A stretch of 64,000 nucleotides of DNA, taken from NCBI RefSeq assembly GCF_002407065.1, contig NZ_CP023564.1, forward strand, positions 806,001-870,000. Direction: 5' to 3'. The position numbers were made by a program, and so were the translations under genes. The stretch is from Brachybacterium ginsengisoli (GTDB taxonomy: Bacteria > Actinomycetota > Actinomycetes > Actinomycetales > Dermabacteraceae). The notes below the pieces were generated by a model. The model was not told the DNA's origin. It made no database searches and saw only the letters and a program-made list of their open reading frames with translations. Shown piece after piece: positions 25,630-34,189 of this stretch. Position 1 is the first letter of the stretch. Each line of letters opens with the position of its first letter.

Positions 25630-26297
25630 CCGAGCCCGCCGCAGATGGTGGAACCCGCGAGAGACCGGAGCAGGAGCCCCGCGAGGTCGGCGTCGGCCCC
25701 CACCCCGAGCCGTGGCCGACGGATCCCCGCCTGGACCCGGAGCTGCTCGCAGGCGGCGACCGGCGCAATGTCGAGGACCGCTTCCGCTACTGGCGGCGCG
25801 AGGCCGTCGTCGCCGAGCTCGACCTGCACCGTCATGCCCTCCACGTCGCGATCGAGAACCTCGAGCACGACGCGAACATCGGCTCCGTGGTCCGCACCGC
25901 GAACGCCTTCGCCGTCGGCGCCTTCCACATCGTGGGCCGACGGCGCTGGAACCGTCGCGGCGCGATGGTCACCGACCGCTACCAGCACGAGATCCACCAC
26001 CCCGACGCCGCGCACCTGATCGCCTGGGCGCGGGAGGAGGGCCGGCCGATCGTCGCGATCGACCTGGTCGAGGGGGCGCTGCCGATCGAGCACACCGAGC
26101 TGCCGCAGAACGCGCTGCTGGTGGTGGGCCAGGAGGGCCCCGGGGTGAGCCCCGAGATCCTCGCCGCGGCAAATCTCGTCGTCGGCATCACCCAGTTCGG
26201 CTCCACCCGCTCCCTCAACGTCGCCGCGGCCGCGGCGATCGCGATGCACAGCTGGATCGTGCAGCACGCCGAGGTGCCCGAGGGCCCGCTGCGCTGA
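25626..26297 (+). CDS. TrmH/SpoU-family RNA 2'-O-methyltransferase
   Basis: 223 residues. The three SPOUT motifs are visible: ANIGSVVRTANAFAVG, VVGQEGPGVSPEIL and STRSLNVAAAAAIAMHSW. The knot binds SAM and the Arg in motif 1 is catalytic. The target may be tRNA or 23S rRNA; the sequence does not decide. Translationally coupled to dedA. Confidence 0.9.
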   Translation: MTEPAADGGTRERPEQEPREVGVGPHPEPWPTDPRLDPELLAGGDRRNVEDRFRYWRREAVVAELDLHRHALHVAIENLEHDANIGSVVRTANAFAVGAFHIVGRRRWNRRGAMVTDRYQHEIHHPDAAHLIAWAREEGRPIVAIDLVEGALPIEHTELPQNALLVVGQEGPGVSPEILAAANLVVGITQFGSTRSLNVAAAAAIAMHSWIVQHAEVPEGPLR

Positions 26298-26440
26298 GCT
26301 CTTCGCCGCCGCTGTCCACGAGGGACCACGCCCAGGGATCGAGCCCGGCCGCTGTGGAACAATGGGCACGATCGGATGGCCCTGCGCGGTGCACCGCACC
26401 GCCGGCCGTCGTACCCAGCTTCAGCGAAGGAGAATGCCTC
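26298..26440 (+). promoter_or_regulatory. Upstream region of fructose-bisphosphate aldolase
   Basis: 143 bp with no ORF. A possible -10 element AACAAT lies near 26358-26363. The ribosome site GAAGGAG sits 10 bases before the ATG. Unlike many neighbours, this gene has a long leader of about 75 nt. Confidence 0.3.
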
Positions 26441-27466
<1,026 letters not shown>

Positions 27467-27509
27467 GCGGTCGCTGACCGGTCCGCCGCTGCGCGGACCC
27501 TGCACGATC

Positions 27510-27543
27510 ACGGAACCCCGGAGCTTCGGCTCCGGGGTTCCGT
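27510..27543 (+). terminator. Terminator of fbaA
   Basis: Perfect 15-bp arms (27510-27524 and 27529-27543) close on a TTCG tetraloop, 43 bases after the stop. It is an intrinsic-terminator-like hairpin with no long U-run. Confidence 0.85.
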
Positions 27544-27639
27544 CATGTCCGGGGCGCGGGCGGGCGGTGTCGCGGGTGGGTCGATGGCGTGGACGGGCCG
27601 GGCCGGGACGGGCCGGGCCGGGCCGGGGTGTCATGGAGC

Positions 27640-27691
27640 GGTCTATGGCGACGAGAGCTGGCTATATAGCCACCTCACGTCGCTATAGACC
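27640..27691. repeat. 52-bp imperfect palindrome with TATA-rich centre
   Basis: Outer arms GGTCTATGGCGACG (27640-27653) and CGTCGCTATAGACC (27678-27691) match except at one base. The centre is the perfect 12-bp palindrome GGCTATATAGCC (27660-27671). The A/T core stands out against very GC-rich surroundings. It directly abuts the 17-bp repeat array. Confidence 0.85.
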
Positions 27692-27695
27692 CGCG

Positions 27696-27831
27696 CGCGA
27701 CATAGGCCGATTCGCGACATAGGCCGATTCGCGACATAGACCCCCGCGCGACACAGGCCGACTCGCGACATCGACCCCCGCGCGACACGGGCCGACTCGC
27801 GACACAGGCCGACTCGCGATTTCAGCCGACC
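27696..27831. repeat. 17-bp tandem repeat array, eight units of two types
   Basis: Units begin at 27696, 27713, 27730, 27747, 27764, 27781, 27798 and 27815. All start CGCGA. One type reads CGCGACATAGGCCGATT with small changes (units 1, 2, 4, 6, 7 and a diverged 8). The other reads CGCGACATAGACCCCCG (units 3 and 5). The unit length is not a multiple of three and no real gene covers the array. It lies between the convergent stops of fbaA and the DUF2516 gene. Confidence 0.9.
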
Positions 27832-27947
27832 CGCGACGCGGCAGGGCGGACGGGGCGTCTCCACGACGGGCGCGAGGACACGCGACGGCCGCGGGCGCGG
27901 CCGGGCCCGGCGCGGTGGCGCCGCCGCTCCTCAGGCGCGGCGGGGCG

Positions 27948-28268
27948 TCACCAGCGGTTGCCCTGTGCGCGACCCATGACCCGCTTCAGCGCGGGCAGGA
28001 CGTCGGCCAGGAAGACTCCCGCGATCACCACACCGGCGAGCATGAACAGCATCGAGCTGCCGCCCCGGCCGATGGGGTAGGGGAGCGAGAGGAAGCCGAG
28101 CAGCACGGCGACCCCCGTCAGCACGCCCCAGAAGGTCTTGCTGCGCTTGCCGGCGGCGGTGTAGGCATCCGGACGGAAACGCAGGGCGTTGACCAGGGCC
28201 CAGACCTCCACGGCCAGCAGGGCCACGGCGAGGACGAGGAAGATCCACATCTGGATGAGGGCGATCAT
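27948..28268 (-). CDS. DUF2516 family membrane protein
   Basis: 106 residues with three hydrophobic helices. The pattern (ALVNALRFRPDAYTAAGKRSKTFWG near the first loop, then GFLSLPYPIG) matches the actinobacterial DUF2516 family of unknown function. Minus-strand TATCCT (28280-28275) lies 6 bases before the ATG, suggesting leaderless transcription. Confidence 0.85.
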   Translation of the reverse strand: MIALIQMWIFLVLAVALLAVEVWALVNALRFRPDAYTAAGKRSKTFWGVLTGVAVLLGFLSLPYPIGRGGSSMLFMLAGVVIAGVFLADVLPALKRVMGRAQGNRW

Positions 28269-28290
28269 CGGGTCAGGATACGGGGCCAGG

Positions 28291-28347
28291 CTGGACGGTT
28301 CCGGGACCGGGCGGAGCGGCCGACACCCCGGTTGCGGAACCGTCCAG
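28291..28347. repeat. 13-bp inverted repeat
   Basis: CTGGACGGTTCCG (28291-28303) and CGGAACCGTCCAG (28335-28347) form a perfect inverted repeat with a 31-base loop. Just around it CGACACCCCGGTTG occurs twice (28321 and 28351). It may be a terminator for the leftward FUSC gene or remnant repeat DNA. Confidence 0.55.
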
Positions 28348-28363
28348 CACCGACACCCCGGTT

Positions 28364-28477
28364 GACGACCCGCTCAGCGCCGCCGGACCGGCTCAGCGCT
28401 ACCGGACCCGCTCAGCGCCACCGGACCGGCTCAGCGCCACCGGACCCGCTCAGCGCCACCGGACCGGCTCAGCGCCG
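28364..28477. repeat. 19-bp tandem repeat, six units, overlapping a gene end
   Basis: Units start at 28364 (diverged), 28383, 28402, 28421, 28440 and 28459, with consensus CCGGACCSGCTCAGCGCCA. The variable S alternates G, C, G, C, G, so the true period is 38 bp. Each unit holds a minus-strand TGA; the last copy contains the stop of the FUSC gene. Confidence 0.88.
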
Positions 28478-29764
28478 CCGGTCCGGATCGGAGCGGTCGG
28501 TGATCAGCAGCTCGAGGGCCTCGGTGGTGGCCTGCGGCTCTAGCGCCCGCATCTCCATCGTCATCGGGCGGGGCCCGATCGCGTCGCCGTCCGCGGCGAC
28601 GACCAGGCTGGGCAGGAACTGCTTCGCCTCGGCGGCGCTGAGCCCGGTGGCCTGCAGCAGGTCGATCGCGAGGGAGCGCAGCTGGATCGTCAGGGTGACG
28701 CCCTCGAAGTGGCCCGCGCGGCCCGGCCGCTTCCCCTCGTCGTTGCGCAGCAGCATCTCGGGGGTGAGGTAGGAGCCGTACAGGCGCAGCTTCCGCCGCG
28801 CCTCGGTGAAGTCGACGTCCTCGTGGGAGACGGCGGTGCTGAGCTCCTGGACCGCATCCCGGGCGGCCAGCAGCGCGTCGGCGAGGGTGGAGTGGGCGTC
28901 GCCGCGCACCGCGTCGAGGAACTCCGTCTGACGCCGGGCGATCACGCGCATGTTCCGCATGGCGCGGTCGGAGCCCACCAGCAGGTGCTGGAGTCGGTTC
29001 ACATCGTCGGCGTGGCGCAGACCGGAGGGGGAGAAGGTGGCGATCTCGTCGGCGACGTCGTTGGCGAGCTTCCACTCGTCGGTGTACTTCTGGGAGACCT
29101 CGCGGATCTTCTTCAGGGCGGCCTGGGCGATCCCGCGGTCCCCGCTGCGGGCTGCGAGCGCGAGGTTGACCAGGGTGCCCTCGAGCTCCCGGTAGAACGA
29201 GGCGGCGGCTCGGCGCTGGAGGCGTCGCGGATCGCCGGAGAGCAGCAGGTGGACCACGATCGCGACGCTCACGCCGGTGAGCGCGTCGAGCACACGGGCC
29301 CCCGGGGTCATGGTGGGGGTGGTGGGCATGATCATCACCAGCAGCGACTGGATGGCCGTCTGGAACCCGAAGAGGTTGCTCGAGTCGATGAGCCGGGCGA
29401 GCATCCCGGCGGTGAACACCACCACCAGGATCTGCCATGTGCCGGAGCCGATGGTGGCGCGGGCGAGCTCGCCCAGGAGCACGCCGAGCATCACGCCGCA
29501 GGACAGCTCGACGATCTTGCGCATCTTCTTCTCGATGCCGAAGCCGATGATGATGAAGCCGACGATCGCCGAGAAGAAGGGGTACTGGTGACCCCAGATG
29601 ATTCCGCTGAGCAGGTAGGCGAGGCTCGCGGCGACCGCGGCGCGGCCGACGGTCAGCGCATCGCCGCGACCCCGCGAGATCCCGCTGGAGAACCAGTCGC
29701 GGACGGCGCCGCGCGCCCGCTCGATGACCGGGATGGAGGAGGTCGGGGTGGGCTGGGTGCTCAT
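28469..29764 (-). CDS. FUSC-type / aromatic-acid-exporter-like membrane protein
   Basis: 431 residues. About six N-terminal membrane helices (residues about 40-180) carry a pattern like fusaric-acid-resistance and aromatic-acid exporter families (YPFFSAIVGFIIIGFGIEKKMRKIVELSCGV shortened here as YPFFSAIVGFIII). A cytoplasmic helical domain of about 240 residues follows. It probably exports small organic acids or drugs, but the substrate is unknown. It begins with an ATGA overlap with the next gene upstream, and its 3' end lies in a 19-bp repeat array. Confidence 0.82.
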   Translation of the reverse strand: MSTQPTPTSSIPVIERARGAVRDWFSSGISRGRGDALTVGRAAVAASLAYLLSGIIWGHQYPFFSAIVGFIIIGFGIEKKMRKIVELSCGVMLGVLLGELARATIGSGTWQILVVVFTAGMLARLIDSSNLFGFQTAIQSLLVMIMPTTPTMTPGARVLDALTGVSVAIVVHLLLSGDPRRLQRRAAASFYRELEGTLVNLALAARSGDRGIAQAALKKIREVSQKYTDEWKLANDVADEIATFSPSGLRHADDVNRLQHLLVGSDRAMRNMRVIARRQTEFLDAVRGDAHSTLADALLAARDAVQELSTAVSHEDVDFTEARRKLRLYGSYLTPEMLLRNDEGKRPGRAGHFEGVTLTIQLRSLAIDLLQATGLSAAEAKQFLPSLVVAADGDAIGPRPMTMEMRALEPQATTEALELLITDRSDPDRRR

Positions 29765-30204
29765 GCCGTCACCGGGTCCTGCAGGCGCATCTCCAGCAGC
29801 TCCTCGAGGCGGAAGGTGTCGCCGTCCCGGGCACCGCGCCCGACGATCAGCGGCGCCATCCCCGGCTCAGGGGTCGCCCCGCGCAGCCGAGCCACGAGGG
29901 AGCCGTCGACGCGCATCACGTAGTAGCGGCCCTGGTCGTCCACGGCGAGGGAGCGATCCTGCTTGAGGTACCAGCCGGTCAGAGAGGTGCGGATGGTGCC
30001 GTTGCCGCGATAGGGGCGGGCGCGCAGCGCCACCGGTGCGATGCCGGCGGCCTGATAACGGGCGACGGCCTCGCGGATCATCGCGGTGGCCTTCTCATGC
30101 TCGGCCTCGCGCGCGGCCTGCAGCGCCTGCTCCTTGGCCTCGAACACCTCCCGACGGTGCCGGGTCCAGTCCTCCTGGTCGCCCTCAGCTCTCATGCCCG
30201 ACAT
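29761..30204 (-). CDS. Hypothetical protein, co-transcribed with the FUSC-type gene
   Basis: 147 residues. A charged helical N-terminal half (EDWTRHRREVFEAKEQALQA) precedes a compact C-terminal region with TGWYLKQDRSLAVDD, which looks like a small beta domain. I do not recognise the family. The start may be the ATG at 30195, which is better spaced from GGAAG. It overlaps the downstream gene by 4 bases. Confidence 0.7.
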   Translation of the reverse strand: MSGMRAEGDQEDWTRHRREVFEAKEQALQAAREAEHEKATAMIREAVARYQAAGIAPVALRARPYRGNGTIRTSLTGWYLKQDRSLAVDDQGRYYVMRVDGSLVARLRGATPEPGMAPLIVGRGARDGDTFRLEELLEMRLQDPVTA

Positions 30205-30370
30205 TCTTCCAGGTCGAGAGCGTCTGCACAGCGGGGATGGCGGAGGAGGGCGGTGCAGGATCGGTGAGGGCGTCGTGGAGGCCGACGGATCGTCGGCCCC
30301 GCACGAGCGCGAGGAGCACGGCGGACCCCTGAAGATCAGAGCGGGGCGTGACGGGCGCGGCGCCCCTCGG

Positions 30371-30421
30371 TCAGGGCGTGGCTGCGGTCAGAGCGTGGCT
30401 GCGGTCAGAGCTTGGCGGTGG
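30371..30421. repeat. 17-bp tandem repeat copying a gene's 3' end
   Basis: TCAGGGCGTGGCTGCGG (30371-30387) and TCAGAGCGTGGCTGCGG (30388-30404) are followed by the related TCAGAGCTTGGCGGTGG (30405-30421), which is the stop end of the YgfZ gene read on the plus strand. Each unit carries a minus-strand TGA. Confidence 0.8.
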
Positions 30422-31532
30422 CAGGGCGGGCGTCGTGCTCGCGCGGCACCACGATCGGCTCCTGGGCGGCGTCGATCCAGAGCGCAGGGCCCGAGCCGTC
30501 GTCGTCGGCCTCCCCGACGCGGACCTGGACGCTCAGCGCGGCGTCGAGCGGCACCGCCCGGCGCACCACGGCCAGCGCGATCGGGCCCAGGTCGGCATGC
30601 AGCGCCGCGGAGGTGACGGTGCCGACGACCTTCCCGTCGGCGCCTCCGAGGCGCACCTCGCCGCCGGGTGCGACCGGCATGTCCTGGGAGCCGTCGAGGT
30701 GGAGCATGACCAGCCGTCGCGGCGGCTGGCCGAGGTTGAGGACCTTGGCGACCGTCTCCTGGCCGCGGTAGCAGCCCTTGGCGGTGTGCACGGCGGTGCG
30801 CAGCAGATCCAGCTCGTGGGGGATGCTGCGCTCGTCGACCTCGCGGGCGGCGCGCGCCCGATGGTCCGCGATCCGCAGCGCCTCCCAGGAGGTCATCCCG
30901 GCCAGGTCCTCGCGGCGCCAGGGCAGCTCCTCGAGCGCGGCGGCGTCGAGGACGGTGAGCACGCCGCCCACCGGGTCCTCGGGGTCGGGGCCGTAGGCGA
31001 CGCCGCCGGGGGCGACCTCGGGCCAGGCCTCGGTCCAGATCGCGACCGGATCGGGCAGGCCGAGCCGGGGGAGGATCTCGGCGGCGGGGGAGAGGCCGCC
31101 GAGGACCCGCAGGTCGTCCCGGTCGGTCAGCTCGACGCGTGCGGCGAAGCGCATCATCTCCAGGTATCGGCGCAGGCCGGCACGGCACCCGGCATCGAGC
31201 ACCAGGAGCAGCGCCTCCTCGTCGAGGACCACGGCGGAGGCCATGTGCTCGACCCGGCCCTGCGGGGACAGCACGGCGAGCGAGGAGCTGGAGCCGATCG
31301 GGGTCCCGGTGAGGACCTGGGTGGTGATGGTGGTCATCCAGCTGCGGGCGTCGGCCCCGCGCACCTCGAGCAGCTCGAGATGGCCCAGGTCGACGACGGC
31401 GCTGCCGTCGAGCAGGTGCCGCTGCTCGCGCAGCGGCGCACCGTAGTGGGCGGGGACCGCCGCGTCGGGACCGTCGCCCAGCACGGAGCTCTCGCGCAGC
31501 AGGGGGCGGATGTCGCGGGCGAGGTCAGGCAC
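30405..31532 (-). CDS. ygfZ: YgfZ/GcvT-domain folate-binding protein
   Basis: 375 residues. It belongs to the family that uses tetrahydrofolate to help assemble or repair iron-sulfur clusters. The signature KGCYRGQE is present (the Cys is functional in E. coli YgfZ), and the N-terminal GcvT-like fold is seen in VVDLGHLELLEVRGAD. The start is the GTG at 31532, which overlaps the FABP-like gene end by 8 bases. Confidence 0.9.
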   Translation of the reverse strand: MPDLARDIRPLLRESSVLGDGPDAAVPAHYGAPLREQRHLLDGSAVVDLGHLELLEVRGADARSWMTTITTQVLTGTPIGSSSSLAVLSPQGRVEHMASAVVLDEEALLLVLDAGCRAGLRRYLEMMRFAARVELTDRDDLRVLGGLSPAAEILPRLGLPDPVAIWTEAWPEVAPGGVAYGPDPEDPVGGVLTVLDAAALEELPWRREDLAGMTSWEALRIADHRARAAREVDERSIPHELDLLRTAVHTAKGCYRGQETVAKVLNLGQPPRRLVMLHLDGSQDMPVAPGGEVRLGGADGKVVGTVTSAALHADLGPIALAVVRRAVPLDAALSVQVRVGEADDDGSGPALWIDAAQEPIVVPREHDARPATAKL

Positions 31533-32157
31533 GGTGCATCTCCAGGGAGAGGTAGGGGGTCAGCTCGGTCTCGCCGGGGGCGCCGTCGGGGACGGGCAGG
31601 CGGTGCTCCCACAGCCACATGAGGCGGCCGCTGATGTAGCCGAACATGCGGGTCGCGGTGACCTGGCCGGTGGCGTCGGCGAGCGCGAGCTGCACGCGCG
31701 GACCTCGCACCTCGCCGGTCCATTCCTCGGTCGGCTCGTCCCGACGGGTCAGCTGCGCCCCGAGGCGGTAGGAGAGGATGCTCGCCGGGGTGCCGGGGCG
31801 GGCCGCCTCGGCGGCCGCATGGTCCTGACCGGGCAGGAGCTCCCCGACGGACCAGACCCCGTCCTCACGATGCAGCAGCGTGCGCTCGCCGGAGCCCGTG
31901 GACTCCGGCGCGGGCGCGGCATCGCGGGCGAAGGCGCTGGTGGGCGGGAGCGGAGCGGGGGCGTCGACCCGGTGGATCGTGGAGCGCCACCCCAGCGTGC
32001 CGTCCTCGCGGGCGGTGCAGACCAGCTGCTGCTCGATGCGGGCGTCCGGGGAGTCCGGATCCGCATCGATGAGCGCGCCCGAGCCCTCCCAGCTGCCGAT
32101 CAGCCAGGCGAGGGGGTACAGGGACGACGGGAGGGAGGTGTCGAGCGAGATGGGCAT
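31525..32157 (-). CDS. FABP-family / nitrobindin-like heme-binding protein
   Basis: 210 residues. The N-terminal LIGSWEGSG is the GxWxGxG motif of the DUF1794/nitrobindin beta-barrel family, which binds heme and nitric oxide. SYRLGAQLTRR and YISGRLMWLWEHRL fit later strands. Known nitrobindins bind ferric heme with a C-terminal His; here SLEMHRA ends the protein with a candidate. It leads the ygfZ operon. Confidence 0.85.
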   Translation of the reverse strand: MPISLDTSLPSSLYPLAWLIGSWEGSGALIDADPDSPDARIEQQLVCTAREDGTLGWRSTIHRVDAPAPLPPTSAFARDAAPAPESTGSGERTLLHREDGVWSVGELLPGQDHAAAEAARPGTPASILSYRLGAQLTRRDEPTEEWTGEVRGPRVQLALADATGQVTATRMFGYISGRLMWLWEHRLPVPDGAPGETELTPYLSLEMHRA

Positions 32158-32173
32158 CGGCGCTGCGGGACCC

Positions 32174-32275
32174 TCAGCGGTCGAACAGGCGGGAGATCAC
32201 CAGGACGGCGAACGCGAGCGTGGCGACCCCCACCAGGACGACGAGGGCGAGGAAGAACAGAGACATGGCGGACAT
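32174..32275 (-). CDS. 33-residue single-helix membrane protein
   Basis: A small ORF of 33 residues: MSAMSLFFLALVVLVGVATL and then a hydrophobic stretch ending ISRLFDR. It is one membrane helix with a basic cytoplasmic end. Minus-strand TAGACT (32287-32282) lies exactly 6 bases before the ATG, the same spacing seen at many other genes here, so it is likely transcribed as a leaderless message. No family is recognised. The next ATG (codon 4) is an alternative start. Confidence 0.6.
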   Translation of the reverse strand: MSAMSLFFLALVVLVGVATLAFAVLVISRLFDR

Positions 32276-32350
32276 GGCTCGAGTCTATCTCCCCGGGTGC
32301 CTGTCGAGGGAGCGTGCGCGCCAGGTCACCCGGGCGGCGCGCTCGGCTCC

Positions 32351-32370
32351 GTCGATCAGGGTCGATCAGG
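32351..32370. repeat. 10-bp tandem duplication spanning a stop codon
   Basis: GTCGATCAGG occurs twice in tandem (32351-32360, 32361-32370). The second copy contains the stop of the leftward membrane-protein gene; the first repeats it just downstream. Confidence 0.75.
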
Positions 32371-33115
32371 GGAGCAGGACCACCACGAGGTGCGCGACCA
32401 CGCCGACGGTCGCCGCAGGGACCGCCGCCACGGCCAGCGAGGGCAGCGGCTCCTTGGCGACGAGCGAGGAGCCCGTCAGCAGGTGGGCGCAACTGGCCCC
32501 GACCGCGGTCACCAGTCCGATGGCCGCGCCGAGCAGGGGATCCAGACCCACCAGCGAGGCGGCGAGGGCCGCTGTGACGCCGGTCCCGACGACGGCCGAG
32601 AGCAGGAAACGCAGCAGCGAGGGCAGGGGCGTGGCGTTCACCAGAAGCGTCGCCGCCAGTCCTGCCGCCACGGCGGTGATCACCCCGGTGGTGCCGGCCT
32701 CCACTGCGATGCTCTGGGCGATGATCCAGCACGCGGCGATCGCCGAGACGAACACCCCGGCCACGGTGCCGGTGAGCGAGGCGGTCAGCTCACGGCGCTC
32801 GGTGCGCAGCATCTGGTGCATGAAGGCGGCGAACACGCCGACCGCGCACGCCATCACCACACCGGAGATCGGGGGGAAGCGGCCCGGTCCCAGCACGGTG
32901 ACCAGGGCGCTGAGGACACCGCTCCCAGCGACGACCGCACGGGTCCCGCCGGGGGAGGGCAGCTCCAGGAGGTCCGGCCAGGCGATGCCGATCAGCAGGG
33001 CGAGCAGCGCGATGGCGACGGCCATCAGGAGCGGCGAGAGCGGGCCCGTGAGCGAGACCACGGCCAGCAGGATCGCGAGGGCGGCACCGAGCGGAGCGCG
33101 CTCTGGGACGGTCAC
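32366..33115 (-). CDS. Multi-pass membrane protein, unknown function
   Basis: 249 residues, almost wholly hydrophobic, with about eight helices. There is a cytoplasmic loop with basic residues (MHQMLRTERRELTAS) at the centre, and the two halves look broadly similar. I do not recognise the family. The GTG start at 33115 follows GGGAGGA. It lies between the small membrane ORF and mshD (divergent). Confidence 0.75.
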   Translation of the reverse strand: MTVPERAPLGAALAILLAVVSLTGPLSPLLMAVAIALLALLIGIAWPDLLELPSPGGTRAVVAGSGVLSALVTVLGPGRFPPISGVVMACAVGVFAAFMHQMLRTERRELTASLTGTVAGVFVSAIAACWIIAQSIAVEAGTTGVITAVAAGLAATLLVNATPLPSLLRFLLSAVVGTGVTAALAASLVGLDPLLGAAIGLVTAVGASCAHLLTGSSLVAKEPLPSLAVAAVPAATVGVVAHLVVVLLP

Positions 33116-33289
33116 AGTCGGTCCTCCCAGGTCGTCGATTCAGGTCTCGGTCGGCACCGACGAGGGGTGTCCGCCGGGCGCTACAGTGGCAGTCTACGAG
33201 TGCCCGATGGTGAGGGCATACTCGACCCCCGGGTACGGCATGGCCCTGTGCTCGAGCCCGCATCCTCTCAGAGCTCCGGGAAGGACCCC
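33116..33289 (+). promoter_or_regulatory. Divergent region upstream of mshD
   Basis: 174 bp. Candidate -10 elements for the rightward genes are TACAGT (33182-33187) and TACTCG near 33220. No -35 with a good match was found. No ORF is supported. Confidence 0.25.
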
Positions 33290-34186
33290 ATGATCACGAC
33301 GGCTGCCCTGCCGCCCACCCTTCGGACGGCGGTCCGCGAGCTGTTCGCGATCGTGACCGAGCACGACGGGGTCCGTCCCCTGGACGAGGCCGCCGAGCTC
33401 GCTCTCGACGGGGGCTCCGCCCAGCACCTGCTCGTCGAGGGGCCCGCGGGTACCGAGGGTCCCGGTGCTCTGATCGGCTACGTGAGCCTGCTGGAGGACG
33501 GCACGGTCCAAGGCATGGTCCATCCCCAGCACCGCCGACGGGGCCACGGCACCGCCCTGCTGCGAGAGGCGCTCGCGCTGCGCCCCGACGCGGGCGTCTG
33601 GGCCCATGGCGCCCTGGACGGATCGCTTGCCTTCCTCGGCGCCGCGGGCCTCCAGGAGACCCGGCGGCTGCTCACGCTGCATCGGGCGCTCGGCGGCGAG
33701 CAGGCTCCCGTCGCCGTCGGGGCGGCCCCGGAGGGTCTGACGCTGGGCACCTTCGACGCCGGGCGCGATGCCGAGCGCTGGGTCGAGGTCAACGCCGCCG
33801 CCTTCGCCGAGCACCCCGAGCAGGGCTCGCTCACGCGCGAGGACCTCGAGCAGCGGATGGCCCAGCCCTGGTTCGATGCCGAGGACATGCAGGTCGCGCT
33901 GCGCGACGACGTGCTGGTGGGCTTCGTCTGGGTCAAGCGCGAGCATCGCGGCGCCGTCGATCGGGACGCGGAGATCTACGTGGTCGCCACCGATCCCTCG
34001 GTGCAGGGGAAGGGTGTGGCGGCCGCGCTGATGGGAGCGTCCCTGGACCGGCTGCGCCGTGACGGCGTGCCCGGGGTGGAGCTGTACGTCGAGGCGGACA
34101 ACGCCCCGGCGCTGCGCCTCTACGAGGCGTGGGGCTTCACCGTCGCCGGCCGCGACGTGCAGCTGCGCGCGTCGGAACGGGGCTGA
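33290..34186 (+). CDS. mshD: Mycothiol synthase
   Basis: 298 residues. It acetylates the Cys-GlcN-inositol intermediate, the last step of mycothiol synthesis. Two GNAT domains are visible. The N-terminal one has GMVHPQHRRRGHGTALL, and the C-terminal one has VVATDPSVQGKGVAAALMG followed by ELYVEADNAPALRLYEAWGF, the acetyl-CoA-binding pattern. The ATG follows GGGAAGGA. It is followed 3 bases later by mutT1. The gene shows that the host makes mycothiol. Confidence 0.92.
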   Translation: MITTAALPPTLRTAVRELFAIVTEHDGVRPLDEAAELALDGGSAQHLLVEGPAGTEGPGALIGYVSLLEDGTVQGMVHPQHRRRGHGTALLREALALRPDAGVWAHGALDGSLAFLGAAGLQETRRLLTLHRALGGEQAPVAVGAAPEGLTLGTFDAGRDAERWVEVNAAAFAEHPEQGSLTREDLEQRMAQPWFDAEDMQVALRDDVLVGFVWVKREHRGAVDRDAEIYVVATDPSVQGKGVAAALMGASLDRLRRDGVPGVELYVEADNAPALRLYEAWGFTVAGRDVQLRASERG

Positions 34187-34189
34187 GCG

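Noticed and set aside
27696-27831. CRISPR array
   Set aside because: The 17-bp units are contiguous with no unique spacers, and there are no cas genes.
27643-27864. A 73-codon leftward frame with repeated SRVGLCR
   Set aside because: It is a translation of the 17-bp repeat array; since 17 is not a multiple of three, the peptide repeats only every 51 bp. No promoter or ribosome site was found.
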